Below are positions 21,013 through 31,671 of a stretch of 64,000 nt of DNA, piece after piece. Within the stretch, counting starts at the first letter, position 1. Every line of letters starts with the position of its first letter. The notes below the pieces were generated by a model. That model did not search any database. It worked only from the letters and a program-made list of their open reading frames with translations, and had not been told where the DNA came from. Where the stretch lies: assembly GCA_963281255.1 (NCBI GenBank), contig OY725497.1, positions 62,001 through 126,000 of the forward strand, written 5' to 3'. Both the position numbers and the translations under genes were made by a program. The DNA comes from Aphrocallistes beatrix. Its lineage: Eukaryota; Porifera; Hexactinellida; Sceptrulophora; Aphrocallistidae.

Positions 21013-22083
21013 ATGGCAGGAAGAGGTAGGGAATTGAAATTAGGATTCGTGGGGGACGGATCCTTGGCAGAAGCATGGCTCTCAACTCTGACAGGAAATG
21101 GACACAGAATCCAGACAATATTCTGTTATAACATTCAAGATGCAGAGCTCTTTTCAAAACGTTATAACATCAAACATCTTGCATTGTCACCACTCCACAT
21201 TTACTCAGATCTAGATGTGAATCTGGTACTGATAGCCACACCTCCTAAACTGATCGAGAATGAGCTACGAGAAGTTAGTAAGACAGAGAAACAATGCTTG
21301 ATATGCAGCTTGTATACCGCACCATCACCCGAGATAGTAGGATTGTTTGAGAAGAAGCAAGCATTCATCTCTTACCCCTTGAGAATGGTTCGAGCGGTAC
21401 AAGAGATGCGAAACGCAGTGGAGCTGGGTACCCTAGGGAAGATTTCCATCTTCGAGGTACGGATAGAAATGCCAAGCACGTTAGGACTAAGGACGGAGCG
21501 TTTTGACTGGATGTGTGACGCTATGATGGGTGGAGGTGTGTTGAACTGTTTTGGCAGCCATTGTATTGATGCCATACTGTTCATTACAAAGGATCAGATA
21601 ATGGAGGTTAGCTGCAGATTGTGCACTTTCTTCCCCAAAACAGAAAGAATAAAGGGATTCCGTACGATATCGAGTGACGACTTCTGCTCGCTCCAAATGA
21701 AAACGTATAGTGGGATATTTGCTAGCATTCAATGCATCACCAATGAGCCTGGGAAAGGATCTTTTCTCATCAAAATTATAGGAGAAAAGGCTTCATTAAC
21801 TTTTGATGGACTTAGTATTGTAAAGGAGGGAAGAGGGGAGGCTGAAACTGAAAATTTCCAATTTGAATCAAGGATGGAGACTTCTAGGTTCAATAAACCG
21901 TTTGAAGAAGGGACATTAAAACAGATCGAGTGTATGGCAGGGAAGATCGACCTTGAAACACTCTCGAACGAAATGATCGACCTCAAAAACCATCAGCACA
22001 TGAATACAGTTAGCAGGATAATGCATGCAGCTGTTGCATCAAACAGGAGCTGCAGTTGGGTAAAGATAGAACAAGCTACATAG
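21013..22083 (+). CDS. GFOD1/2-like Gfo/Idh/MocA family protein
   Basis: 356 residues, one exon. A Rossmann NAD(P)-binding start (KLGFVGDGSLAEAW) is followed by DVNLVLIATPP. The C-terminal alpha/beta domain contains the signatures shared with animal GFOD1/GFOD2: ERFDWMCDAMMGGGVLNCFG, then IKGFRTISSDDFCSLQM. Animal GFOD proteins are built like glucose-fructose oxidoreductase but their substrate is not established; GFOD2 is linked to extracellular matrix. The length is slightly below the usual 380-390. No signal peptide is visible. An AATAAATAAA polyadenylation signal lies 49 bases after the stop. Confidence 0.85.
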   Translation: MAGRGRELKLGFVGDGSLAEAWLSTLTGNGHRIQTIFCYNIQDAELFSKRYNIKHLALSPLHIYSDLDVNLVLIATPPKLIENELREVSKTEKQCLICSLYTAPSPEIVGLFEKKQAFISYPLRMVRAVQEMRNAVELGTLGKISIFEVRIEMPSTLGLRTERFDWMCDAMMGGGVLNCFGSHCIDAILFITKDQIMEVSCRLCTFFPKTERIKGFRTISSDDFCSLQMKTYSGIFASIQCITNEPGKGSFLIKIIGEKASLTFDGLSIVKEGRGEAETENFQFESRMETSRFNKPFEEGTLKQIECMAGKIDLETLSNEMIDLKNHQHMNTVSRIMHAAVASNRSCSWVKIEQAT

Positions 22084-22131
22084 CTACATATCTTATTCAA
22101 AGTACCATACCTTAAAACCTGGATGGATGTG

Positions 22132-22137
22132 AATAAA
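22132..22137 (+). terminator. AATAAA polyadenylation signal of the GFOD gene
   Basis: The overlapping hexamers AATAAATAAA lie 49 bases after the GFOD stop and 89 bases before the TRMT5 start, leaving very little spacer between the two transcripts. Confidence 0.55.
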
Positions 22138-22175
22138 TAAATGCAAATTAAACCCCATCATTGCTATTACTATTC

Positions 22176-22212
22176 GATTACATAGGATTACATAGGATTA
22201 CAATTGGATTAC
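22176..22212. repeat. Short tandem repeat of GATTACATAG
   Basis: GATTACATAG occurs twice in tandem, followed by two degenerate copies (GATTACAATTG, GATTAC), ending 13 bases before the TRMT5 start codon. It probably lies in the TRMT5 leader or promoter and may vary between individuals. Confidence 0.7.
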
Positions 22213-22225
22213 TTTTTATATTAGC

Positions 22226-23596
22226 ATGATGTTGCCTCCGAGTGCAGTGAGGGGGATGAAGGTACTGAACAAAGAACTGTTCAGAAAGACAGTGATGGTG
22301 CCTGCTATCCAGGTAACAAGGGATCGAATCAACTCACTGATAAGAGAACTCAAGAAACATACCATCAACACATGTGTCGGAGTTAAGAAAGTGGTGGACA
22401 TTACTGGGATAGAGGAAGGGAAGAATCAAGTAAGAGCCATTTTGCTGAACCCAGACTACAAGCTCTCTCCTTCGGAAGAAAAGTGTCTCACAGAAAGTAG
22501 TGTGACGCTGATCGAGAGAGAGGTGCAACTGGAATTCCATCATTGGGATGTACGCACCATACTGACTGCCATCCTGCCTGAGGGTTGTGAGGTGATAAGT
22601 TCTTTCGAGACAGCGGGACACATCGCACACGTGAACCTAAGGGACCATCACCTACCCTACAAACATGTGATAGGCGAGGTGATCCTGGAGCGATTGATTC
22701 CAATCAAGACTGTGGTGAATAAGCTAGGAACAATCGAGAATAAGTACCGGGTATTCGACATGGAGGTAAGTTGGACAATGAGTGTGTATTCAATATTTCC
22801 GCCCCGGTTACTCTGTCAGAATGGCTAGGTCATAGCAGGAGAGAAGGAAGCGAGTGTTGTGACTGTCAAGGAACACTATTGCACTTACAAATTGGATTAT
22901 TTCAAAGCCTTTTGGAACTCACGACTGACTGGGGAGAGAGAGCGTATCGTGAAGCTATTCAAACCCAAAGAGGTGATCCTAGACGTGTTCGCAGGGGTGG
23001 GGCCTTTCTCTATACTGGCGTGCAAGCACGAATGTTATGCACATGCGAATGACCTCAATCCGAGTTGCTATCAATGGATGTGTGAAAATATGAAAATAAA
23101 CAAAGTTGATACCAAAATGAAAGCCTATAACATGGATGCTCGTGAATTCATTGAGAAGGCGACGAAAGAGCTGATACAAAGCGAAATTACTGGAGAGGGG
23201 AGTGGGAATCTCCTAAAATCTATGTACTCACATGTTATCATGAATCTCCCAGGTACGGCAGTGGAATTCCTGAATAGCTTCATCGGACTCTTTACGTCAG
23301 TGCCTGAAGACAAGAGACCCGGATTTAAACTGCCTACAGTTCACTGCTACTCTTTCGCTAATGAAGTTGACCCGAAAGAAGAAGTGAAGCGGAGAGTTGA
23401 AGGGATTCTGATGGCCAAGCTCTCCAATTGCGAAATTAGCTACGTAAGGAATGTATCAACAAACAAGGAACAGTTCCGAGTAAGTTTCCAACTTCCCTCC
23501 GAAGTAGCGTATAGGGTGCCTCAGGCAATGGCTGTCCAATCAGACCAGCAGCAGAAGAGAGCGAAACTAGAGCCAACGACGAATAATTTGCAGTAG
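22226..23596 (+). CDS. TRMT5: tRNA (guanine-37 N1)-methyltransferase TRMT5
   Basis: Exons 22226-22765 and 22829-23596 join in phase 0 across a 63-base intron to 435 residues. The N-terminal half has the Trm5 D1/D2 layout (VLNKELFRKTVMVPAI; GHIAHVNLRDHHLPYKHVIG). The methyltransferase domain binds S-adenosylmethionine through DVFAGVGPFSILACK and DLNP, with the NLPGTAVEFL catalytic loop. It methylates G37 beside the anticodon in nuclear and mitochondrial tRNAs, preventing frameshifting. Human TRMT5 is about 70 residues longer, mainly at the N-terminus, so a mitochondrial targeting extension may be missing or shorter. Tandem ATG codons at 22226 and 22229 leave the start uncertain by one residue. 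Confidence 0.93.
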
Positions 23597-24004
23597 TGAA
23601 CTCTTTGCTAAATGAAGCCAGTTATATGTAGAACCGTCACAAGTCTATTTTTAGAAAAATGATTTCATAATTTACTGTAGCCAGAATTTTGAAATGTTAG
23701 ACATCATAGTAGATTAAAGTTCCACAATGTGGTTCTCCTGAGTCATCTGACACAGACATAAATTTCCCTTAAAGCACAAACAATTTATTTCTTAAGATTA
23801 ATAAGTATATCTGAAGATGAGGTATGCAATTATCGTAATAGAAGCTTACCATCAAAACAATTAGGGTAAATGAGCATAACATAAACATTATTGGGGAGAA
23901 AGGGTAAAGTCCACACTTAGACTAGCCTAACTCAGTCGACAATGTTGTAATTAATTTTCACATGTTACGATCTAGCATTTGTCGAGCAGATCGAGATATA
24001 GCGA
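23597..24004. other. Spacer between TRMT5 and ORC4, nothing recognised
   Basis: About 400 AT-rich bases with no plausible exon or RNA gene seen. It should hold the TRMT5 3' UTR and the ORC4 promoter. Confidence 0.5.
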
Positions 24005-25300
24005 ATGAATACACAGAAACTGAAGACAAGTACTCATGCGACTGATATCCTGTACGAGGTCAAATTGTCTGTATACGGAGGAGTCCAGTCTAGGTTAGTG
24101 CCCTCGGAGGGTCCTATTCAACAGCTGTTTGATTATCAGAAGGAGACTTACAGGTCTCTGAGCTCATTAGTGGAGAGGAGTTTGAGATGGAATGAGAGTA
24201 ATACGGTGCTACTGCTGGGACCTCCCGGCTCTGGGAAAAGCTTCACCGTCAACTGCGTACTAGCTAAACTAATGGCAGAACGCAAGGTGGGGAAGGATGT
24301 GTTAGTCGTAAAGCTAAACGGGCTTATTCACATCAGCGGGCACTCAGCAGTGGAGAAGATTATATCAGACCTGGAAATTGAGGAAAATGTCAGTTCAAAG
24401 GTATCTTCTTTTGAGAGCTCGTTAGCTCTGCTACTGGAATTCCTTTATCAAAGTAAGAAGAAGGTAACGCCAATCATCTTCATATTAGATAACTTTGATC
24501 TATTCACAAAGCACAAAAACCAAAACCTCCTCTACAGCCTTTTTGATATTTCGCAATCCAACGCTTGCCCAATTGCTGTGGTGGGAATAACCGCGAGGCT
24601 AGATGTGGTCGAGTTGCTAGAAAAGAGAGTGAAGTCAAGATTCTCGCATCGACAGCTCTACCTTGCAACAGATTATACATTTCCAGAGTACCTGGGGATT
24701 GTCCACAGCCTGCTAGACCCTAGATCCTTGGGAGACAAGGAGTGGACGGAACACATAGCAGCAACGCTCGCTCACCCACTCGTGCTGACCTCCCTCAAGC
24801 AGATCTACACATGCTCAAAAAATATTTGCATCCTCCAAAACTTCCTCACTATCCCTCTCTTCCGGCTGAGGAGAAGAGGATTCAGGTTGGACCCTCAGGA
24901 TTTCCAGGACGCGTGGAAAAACCTCAATCTTGATGCTTGTGTGGAAATGATGGCGAATTTGTCACTGCTAGAGAAATGCCTTATGGTATCAGCCAGTAAG
25001 CTCTACGAACAGAATCCGAATGCAAAGCTCAACTTCGAGACAATCTACAGAGAGTACGAACACTTCTCGAAACGGTCAAGCAGCATAGAATTGTTCTCAC
25101 GGAGTGTTGCGCTACGAGCGATGGAGCACCTGTTACAACTGGAGCTACTCCACCCGAGTGAAGGGGAAGGCAAGCGGAGAAAAGAACTGATGTGTGTATC
25201 CATTCTGGTGTCGAGGGAACAGGTGAAGAGGGGAATACTGGATGCGAGTGTCTGTCCCACAGACATTATCCACTGGGCAGGGACAATTAGCAGCTATTAG
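24005..25300 (+). CDS. ORC4: Origin recognition complex subunit 4
   Basis: 431 residues, one exon, close to the 436 of human ORC4. An AAA+ core has Walker A (LLLGPPGSGKS at about 75-85), Walker B (IIFILDNFDLF at about 160-170) and a sensor region (AVVGITARLDVVELLEKRVKSRFSHR) whose arginines match the ORC4 position that completes the ORC1 ATP site. The C-terminal third is the winged-helix region. ORC4 is part of the hexamer that marks replication origins and loads MCM2-7. Full length with no visible defect; convergent with the TRPA-like gene. Confidence 0.92.
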   Translation: MNTQKLKTSTHATDILYEVKLSVYGGVQSRLVPSEGPIQQLFDYQKETYRSLSSLVERSLRWNESNTVLLLGPPGSGKSFTVNCVLAKLMAERKVGKDVLVVKLNGLIHISGHSAVEKIISDLEIEENVSSKVSSFESSLALLLEFLYQSKKKVTPIIFILDNFDLFTKHKNQNLLYSLFDISQSNACPIAVVGITARLDVVELLEKRVKSRFSHRQLYLATDYTFPEYLGIVHSLLDPRSLGDKEWTEHIAATLAHPLVLTSLKQIYTCSKNICILQNFLTIPLFRLRRRGFRLDPQDFQDAWKNLNLDACVEMMANLSLLEKCLMVSASKLYEQNPNAKLNFETIYREYEHFSKRSSSIELFSRSVALRAMEHLLQLELLHPSEGEGKRRKELMCVSILVSREQVKRGILDASVCPTDIIHWAGTISSY

Positions 25301-25649
25301 TCTGGTTATCTAATTAGCAGCTTGTACTGCATGGCTATCCAGTAATCACTAATTAACTACGTAGGCACACAATTGTTGATTGCTTGTGCATACCTCACCT
25401 ACATGACGATATCGCCCAAAATTACGTGATGGCGGGTAGTCTTGTGCATGCGATTAGAGGAATCAAATTCATTTACTGTACATCTGCAAACACAAATTCT
25501 AAAACACTTAGCTATCATAAGCAACATAGAAGAATAGAGAATAATTATTGTATAGAGTATAGCATGCTCTTATAATTGAGATGAAAGAGCTAAGAGGGAT
25601 TACAATGATAAATACGTTTAACAAATATCTAAATTTTGAAAAACAATGT
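25301..25649. other. Convergent 3' spacer between ORC4 and the TRPA-like gene
   Basis: 349 bases holding both 3' ends. A 63-codon open frame inside has no recognisable features. Nothing else seen. Confidence 0.5.
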
Positions 25650-28600
25650 TCACTTAACCAAAGTCTGCTGCAGATGTTGTATAGCAACTCGAATGGAGTC
25701 TAGCTGCACCTGTATATCAGTTTGGAACTGCTCCATATTCGTGAGAGAGTCCTGCATAGACTCTACGTTATTGGACAGATTATCCGTCGTCCTAGTCAGA
25801 TCCTCCATCCGCTTCTCTACCAATTCTTTGCTGGACTGGACCTGTCGGTTAGTCTCCTGCGTCACAGCATTCGAGTTGTAGGTCGGTAGACTGTTCTCGT
25901 CGTTCAGGACCACCTGTTCCCATTTGTGCTTCGGAATGAGAACCTTCATGACAGAGGTGCTCTTGCGAAGCCACCTCCCGAACACAAGCGAGGCGAACGA
26001 GTTCCTCTCGAGCTCGACGATTGTCTCCAATTTAAAGCGTAGAATCTCGTAACTGCCGATGGCTCTGTAAGCGTTTGCAAGTTGTGCGATAAATAAACTG
26101 GTCATAAACACCACGATTACGAACGCGAAAATGAGGTACAACAGTACAAACCAGACAGACTGATCTCGAAACAGGGCGTAGTCCCCATCCCCTAGGCCTG
26201 GATTCAGCAGTAGGAAGAGAGGAGCGAGGGCAGAGTAGACAGGAAAGTAAGTCTCTCCAAACCAGCCTAGATGATAGGTAAGATTACAGGCAGCTAAGGG
26301 AGCAGTTTGAGAGTGTTGATACCTGACAACGAGGTGCAGCGCCCCAGAAGAGGTGATGAAGAGGAGGATGAACACGCAGAGGAACTTAGGAACCTCTTTG
26401 AAGAATAGACGCAGGATGACTGACATGTAGAGTCCTAGCGTAGGATTAATCTTGGCGTGGCGGAACACACTTAGGGAGTAGGCCAGGAAGAGGAGAGTCG
26501 CGAATATCCACTGGGAGGGAGAGCCAGTGAGCCTGAGAGGAATTAGAATAAGCAGAAACACGAATCCAAATATCCCCAAGAGATTCTCAGCTCTGAAGAA
26601 ATATTTGAGCGTCGCAGTGAATGCGAGGCGAGACTTGGAGTCCAGCAGAGAGAGAAGCTCCTTAGATTTGAGGAGCCAGACCTGAAATAGTCTGGGCCCT
26701 TTCATAGGGAGCTTCTCTGCCGACGTCTTCGGGGTGAGGAACTCCACGTCTAGCCTGTTCTTGGAAGAACGGCTGGATTTACTGTCTTGATAGAGCGAGT
26801 GCCAAAAGCTGCCGAAGTTGAGGAGGATGAGAAGCAGTGTGAGGGAGCAGTACGAGAAGACGATTGTTTCACAAAATAACCTGAAATAATCGGCTGTGCT
26901 ACTGTACTGAATCAGGTTCGCGTCACAGGTGTAGGAGGCCTGGACGAGTGCGAAGGAGAGGACGGGGAGGAAAACGAAGAAGTGCAGCAGGAATAGGAAC
27001 ACGAACCACCAGCGGTACACCTGGTACTTGGCGTTGATGATAGTGGCAATGAGAGGGTGTAGGGTTAGGGAGAAGTCGGGACAGGAAGTGAGTTTGTGGA
27101 GGAAAGATGGTTTAGAGGCGACGAAGTTGGGATCTTCGGGGGTCATCCCATCACTGTTCGAGTCGACAAACTTGCTGTCTACCTTCTGGAACTGTCCGCT
27201 CTTGTGGCTAGGGAGCTCTCGGATGATGAGGCGGATGATGTGGTAGAGACCCTTGTCGTAGAGCTGATGGAACATCTTCTGGTCAACCGTCTTCTTCTGC
27301 TCGGGCATGTACCTAATGAATTGTTCTAGAATCTTCTCCTTCTTGTTTTCGAGTGCGATATCGAACGGAGACTTTCCGCTCTTGTTCTTGTTCTTATACA
27401 GCTGGTACTCCTGAGTGACACCGGAAATGAGTGACACGCGGCGTAGCAGGTACTTGCTGCACTTGACTGAGCCGTGCTTGGCCAGCATGTGGAACACAGT
27501 ATTGCCCGTGGAGTCCTTCTTGATCAGAGTAATCCCGTAGGACATGATGAGCGGGATGAAGTCGACGTTGTCTTGCTCCACGGCTAGCATCAGCGGAGTC
27601 TTCCCGCTCTTCATGGCTTCATCCGGTTTAGCTTTGTGTTCCAGCAGCGCCTTCAGGATCTGGCGCCTGCCCTCCTTCACGGCGATGTGCACAAGTGTTT
27701 CCTCCTGGTCACTCACCAGTCTGTTCACGTCTGCGCCCTGCCTTAGCAACAGCTGCACACAGCTGGAATGTCCCTGTATCGTAGCCTGATAGAGGGGTAC
27801 CTTGCCGTTGGTATTCAGGAGGTTGACATTGGCGTTACATTCCTTCAGGAAGTACTCTAACACCTTGACATGGCCGCCATAAGCTGCCGAGTGCACTGGG
27901 GTGGTGGCCATGTCGTCACTCTCCGTATGGGCGCCATGCTCGATGAGTAGCTGCACGCACTCCAGATGTCCGAACTGCGCGGCGTTATTAAGCGCAGTAA
28001 AGCCGGGCTTCTTGGAGACGAGGTTCGGATTGGCGCCAGCCTCCAGGAGAGCCCTTGTCACCTCGAGGTGTCCCTTCTTGGAGGAGATCTTGAGGGCTGA
28101 GAAGCTCTTGTTGTTGAAGCTATCCACCACGGCGCCCAGCTCCACCAGGCTGTTGCACAGCATCACGTTGTTGGTGAAGGCGGAGTAGTGGATCAGACGC
28201 CCGTCGTCGAACACCTGGCTCTCCAGGTTCGAGAGTCTCAGCACGGAGACAAGCGCGTCCTTCTCCGTGGCCAGCATCGCGGGGACTTTATCCAGACTGT
28301 CCTTCCTAGCTAGCAGCCTGTGCAGGGTCCGCTTGGTCTCGTCTGCACCGTGGACTTCACGAAGCGCTTCCGCGATCAAGTGCATGAATTCAGGGTTGTT
28401 ACAAGCCGCAGCCACATGGAAGCAGTTCCTACTCCTGTCGCTCTCCTCCTCTAGCTCCACCCCCGCCCGCACCACCTCGCTGAGGTCCACTCGGAACCTG
28501 GGCGAGCAGACCTGGGCCAGGATGTGGAGGAGAGTGTCGTCGTTTTCGAGTCCGTTATTGACGAACGTGTGCTTCTGTCCTCCAGGCGGCTCGGCCTGCA

Positions 28601-29159
28601 GCAGCTTCAGGATCCCGTCAAACGTGGATTTGTTCCTGGCCTGCGCGGCCGCCTGAAGGATGGTCGCGCTCTCTCCGTTTCTCAGGTCGAATGGGAAGCT
28701 GGGATGCAGTCGGTTGAATATGTGTGAGAAAACCATGTCGCTAGCGTGCCGAGCCAGGAAGTGAGTGAGCGTGTCCCCCCGAGACAGCTCCCCGCACTCC
28801 TCTAGGAGGTTACACTTGTGCGCGATGCTCACTGCCTGTGTGCTGTCCGAGTGGAACAACATCCGGAGGATATGCTCCCTCTGTTCAAGCGAATAGTCCG
28901 ACAGGCTGGAGAGACGAGTGACACTGTCCTTAGGCACTTGCAGGCTGCAGTGAGTGGTCTCGTCGGAGAACACTGCAGTACAGGACACATACTCATTACT
29001 GTGGTTCGTCTCCACGACCAGCAAATCGTTGACTTTCAGATCGAACTCGTCCAGCTCCGCAGGGCCGGTTACCAGGTAGATCGTCGGTACCTCTGTGCTC
29101 TTAGCGCGGACTACGTCCGTGGTGTTTTCACACGTATCCAACTGGATCTCATCTGCCAT
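25650..29159 (-). CDS. TRPA-like ankyrin-repeat cation channel
   Basis: 1169 residues in one uninterrupted exon. Residues about 140-640 hold a long ankyrin array (GFTALNNAAQFGHLECVQLL, ATTPVHSAAYGGHVKVLEYF, GKTPLMLAVEQDNVDFIPLI, GKSPFDIALENKKEKILEQF). Six membrane segments follow: S1 about 715-738, S2 760-785, S3 860-880, S4 885-905, S5 925-945, a pore loop about 960-990 (YSALAPLFLLLNPGLGDGD) and S6 998-1025. The C-terminus ends in a coiled coil (about 1110-1165), which tetramerises TRPA1. Together this is the TRPA1 plan, a calcium-permeable sensory channel of the plasma membrane. The N-terminal 130 residues are not recognised. It may belong to a basal TRPA clade rather than being a TRPA1 orthologue. 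Confidence 0.82.
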   Translation of the reverse strand: MADEIQLDTCENTTDVVRAKSTEVPTIYLVTGPAELDEFDLKVNDLLVVETNHSNEYVSCTAVFSDETTHCSLQVPKDSVTRLSSLSDYSLEQREHILRMLFHSDSTQAVSIAHKCNLLEECGELSRGDTLTHFLARHASDMVFSHIFNRLHPSFPFDLRNGESATILQAAAQARNKSTFDGILKLLQAEPPGGQKHTFVNNGLENDDTLLHILAQVCSPRFRVDLSEVVRAGVELEEESDRSRNCFHVAAACNNPEFMHLIAEALREVHGADETKRTLHRLLARKDSLDKVPAMLATEKDALVSVLRLSNLESQVFDDGRLIHYSAFTNNVMLCNSLVELGAVVDSFNNKSFSALKISSKKGHLEVTRALLEAGANPNLVSKKPGFTALNNAAQFGHLECVQLLIEHGAHTESDDMATTPVHSAAYGGHVKVLEYFLKECNANVNLLNTNGKVPLYQATIQGHSSCVQLLLRQGADVNRLVSDQEETLVHIAVKEGRRQILKALLEHKAKPDEAMKSGKTPLMLAVEQDNVDFIPLIMSYGITLIKKDSTGNTVFHMLAKHGSVKCSKYLLRRVSLISGVTQEYQLYKNKNKSGKSPFDIALENKKEKILEQFIRYMPEQKKTVDQKMFHQLYDKGLYHIIRLIIRELPSHKSGQFQKVDSKFVDSNSDGMTPEDPNFVASKPSFLHKLTSCPDFSLTLHPLIATIINAKYQVYRWWFVFLFLLHFFVFLPVLSFALVQASYTCDANLIQYSSTADYFRLFCETIVFSYCSLTLLLILLNFGSFWHSLYQDSKSSRSSKNRLDVEFLTPKTSAEKLPMKGPRLFQVWLLKSKELLSLLDSKSRLAFTATLKYFFRAENLLGIFGFVFLLILIPLRLTGSPSQWIFATLLFLAYSLSVFRHAKINPTLGLYMSVILRLFFKEVPKFLCVFILLFITSSGALHLVVRYQHSQTAPLAACNLTYHLGWFGETYFPVYSALAPLFLLLNPGLGDGDYALFRDQSVWFVLLYLIFAFVIVVFMTSLFIAQLANAYRAIGSYEILRFKLETIVELERNSFASLVFGRWLRKSTSVMKVLIPKHKWEQVVLNDENSLPTYNSNAVTQETNRQVQSSKELVEKRMEDLTRTTDNLSNNVESMQDSLTNMEQFQTDIQVQLDSIRVAIQHLQQTLVK

Positions 29160-29583
29160 TAGACTCGAGAATCAGAGAGGACCTGAAATACACAATTCAT
29201 AATTCAAACACGTGACTAGTTAGAACAATGTAATACTTTCAAGGTTTCTTCCTTAGCTGACCAATTTCTTAGATAAACCACAAGTGCTATAACACAGAAT
29301 CATAATGAATGAAGTAGCAATTTAGATATGTTCCTAGTAAGCGGGGTTTTCTTCTATGGACCCTCTAGAAAGTGACCCGGTCATACCGAAACGTAACAAC
29401 TACTTACATGATAGATCAATGTTGACCATGGATAACCGGATTCGCTGTTAAATTTTAATACCGTATCTTAAAAACAAAATTATTTTGTTCCATTCTTTTA
29501 GGAATCAAGCAGAATGTAAATTTTCGTCTACCACTTAGTGCATATTATATTTTAGAACACGACAAATACACTCTATAATGTTT
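29160..29583. other. Spacer between DNM1L and the TRPA-like gene
   Basis: About 420 AT-rich bases. It should contain the TRPA-like promoter and the DNM1L 3' UTR. No gene or RNA recognised. Confidence 0.5.
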
Positions 29584-31671
29584 CTATGGTTTATAGTTGA
29601 AATTTTTTCTATGCTGAAAGTCAGGGTCTCTAAGCTGGTTGATCACTTGGGAGGCCTTTCTGAGAGCTTCCAGCATCAGCCCGACCTCCTCCCTCCTCTC
29701 CGTCACGTACTCCGCCTCCTTCAGCAGGCCCTCGTACTCGGCGGCCCTGTACAGGTTCACCACCAGCTCGTTCTGAATGTTGTCCTTCACGTGGTTGACC
29801 AAGAAGTGCATCACACTCTTGGGAATAGTATCCAGGATGTTCTTCCGTACAATGTTGAAGTACGACTCAACCAGCTTCTCGATGATCTGACAATCCCGTT
29901 CGTTTTTTTCTGTAATTTCGAAGTTGGCACTGTCAATCTTGATGGTGAGAGAGTTCGAGGCTCCTTCAACACCCTTAACTTCTCCCCCTTCTAACTCATC
30001 GCCCGTTTCTGCCTCCTTCTCTTGTCCACCACGTCCGAACGAAATCCCAAAAAGGCCACGGCCTCCAGTAGGAGGCACGTTAGGAGCGGGAACGCTAGCA
30101 GTTTGGGTTTCTCCTTTCAGGACCTGTGCTCCCGTTTTGGGGGAGTAGTGCTGCTGGTGTTGGAGCGCCTTGATGTCCTCAAAATCGGGATGACTGGTGT
30201 TAACGTACGCTAGTTCTATCTTAATCAGATTCTCCACCATTTCGTTTGCGATTGGCAGTCTCTTCCGCAGCATCTCAAACGCGATGTCCAGGATCTTCTC
30301 TTGCAGCAGATAGAACCGCTCCAGCTCAGGGACGCTCTTGAGGCAGTTGAGGAAGATCTTCTGCATCTCCTCGAATATCAGCTGCACGCACTTTAGGCTG
30401 GGTTCCTTCAGGCGCTGGATCTGCTGCTTGACCAAGAGGTCAAACGCTACCTCGGGGACGAAGAGGGAAGGTCTGGTCCCTGTCGAGTTCCGCATTGCGG
30501 TGATTATTTCGTACGTGCCAATGGTGTCCATTGGTTTGATGGCCATGAGGGTTTTGGAGAACGTCACGTGGAAGATGAAGCATATCCTGGCGCCTCCATA
30601 GAGCTTGGACACGTCTATGTTCCTGGCTCTGCCCTCGATGGCCTCGGCGTAGGAGGAGGAGAACCTGTGAATGATGTTGAGTAGGAGCGACCCTTTGTCA
30701 GTGGTGATGTCGCTCCCCAGTTCTGCCAGCTGATTCTGGTAGTCGAAGCAGAGGTGTGAAACTCTGCTCTTCAGGTCAGGGAGACAGTCGCGGATGTGGT
30801 TCATCAGGACTTGGCTGAGGATGTGCGCCAAGTAAAGAGACCCGTTCTTGGCCGCGAGGCCAGGGTACTTCCTCCTGAAGAACTCAGCCTCGTCTCTCAG
30901 CGCGGTTTGTATCGGCTTCTTGCTGTTGATGTCTTGCTGAGACCGGTTCACGATTCCCACGATGCCCATCTTGACCGGTATCACCTTGCCGGTAAGGAGC
31001 TCCACCGCGTCGGTACCGGCATCCATGAGGTCGATCTTGGTGCATACCATCAGGGTCCGGGTGCCTTCTGGGTCCACCTGTTGCGCAATCTTCAACGCCT
31101 CGCACACGGCCAGGTCCGTATTGGCTGCGTGCACCACGAGGATGATGGAGTTGGGGTTGGTGATGTAGCGCATGACAATCTCTTTGGTCTGCTGCTCGAT
31201 ATCTTCCGGCTGGTCCCCCACGGGCACCCTCGTGATCCCCGGGAGGTCGCAGAGGGTGAGGTTCAGCACGTGAGGGGAGTAGATACGGAGAGTGATCGTT
31301 TCTGAAGAAATGCCTTTGTTCGTCCCTGACACTTTGTCCGTATCCTTCTTAATTTCCTCACATATCTCATCGAAGTCGTAGTACTTCTGCTCCCCTTGAT
31401 GCAGGAACACTCCATACCCCCAGGGATCCTCCCCCGACTCCTCCGTCGCCTCGATCTCCTTGCTGTGAATCAGCTGGAGGATGAGGGGACGCCTCGTAAC
31501 GATGCCGGTCCCCCTCGGCAGAAAACTCTTACCGACTAAGTTCTCCAGCACGGAGCTCTTGCCCGAGCTCTGCGTGCCGACTACCACGATCTGAGGGAGG
31601 TGTATAGCCTCGAATCCTACCGTGTTGAACACGTTCTGGAGCTTGTTAATCACAGGGATCAGGTTATCCAT
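29584..31671 (-). CDS. DNM1L: Dynamin-related protein 1 (mitochondrial and peroxisomal fission GTPase)
   Basis: 695 residues, one exon. I chose the ATG at 31671 (MDNLIPVINKLQNVFNTVG) because it matches the conserved DRP1 N-terminus; the frame stays open 48 codons upstream but that segment is unlike any dynamin. GTPase motifs: G1 GTQSSGKS, switch RGTGIVTRRP, G3 DLPG, G4 TKID. The stalk has GGARICFIFH and RPSLFVPEVAFDLL. A variable insert at about 510-570 includes GRGLFGISFGRGG. The GTPase effector domain ends the protein. There is no PH or proline-rich domain, as expected for DRP1. It assembles on mitochondria and peroxisomes and constricts them. Confidence 0.93.
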   Translation of the reverse strand: MDNLIPVINKLQNVFNTVGFEAIHLPQIVVVGTQSSGKSSVLENLVGKSFLPRGTGIVTRRPLILQLIHSKEIEATEESGEDPWGYGVFLHQGEQKYYDFDEICEEIKKDTDKVSGTNKGISSETITLRIYSPHVLNLTLCDLPGITRVPVGDQPEDIEQQTKEIVMRYITNPNSIILVVHAANTDLAVCEALKIAQQVDPEGTRTLMVCTKIDLMDAGTDAVELLTGKVIPVKMGIVGIVNRSQQDINSKKPIQTALRDEAEFFRRKYPGLAAKNGSLYLAHILSQVLMNHIRDCLPDLKSRVSHLCFDYQNQLAELGSDITTDKGSLLLNIIHRFSSSYAEAIEGRARNIDVSKLYGGARICFIFHVTFSKTLMAIKPMDTIGTYEIITAMRNSTGTRPSLFVPEVAFDLLVKQQIQRLKEPSLKCVQLIFEEMQKIFLNCLKSVPELERFYLLQEKILDIAFEMLRKRLPIANEMVENLIKIELAYVNTSHPDFEDIKALQHQQHYSPKTGAQVLKGETQTASVPAPNVPPTGGRGLFGISFGRGGQEKEAETGDELEGGEVKGVEGASNSLTIKIDSANFEITEKNERDCQIIEKLVESYFNIVRKNILDTIPKSVMHFLVNHVKDNIQNELVVNLYRAAEYEGLLKEAEYVTERREEVGLMLEALRKASQVINQLRDPDFQHRKNFNYKP

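Noticed and set aside
30796-31305. 169-codon plus-strand frame
   Set aside because: Antisense shadow of the DNM1L GTPase domain.
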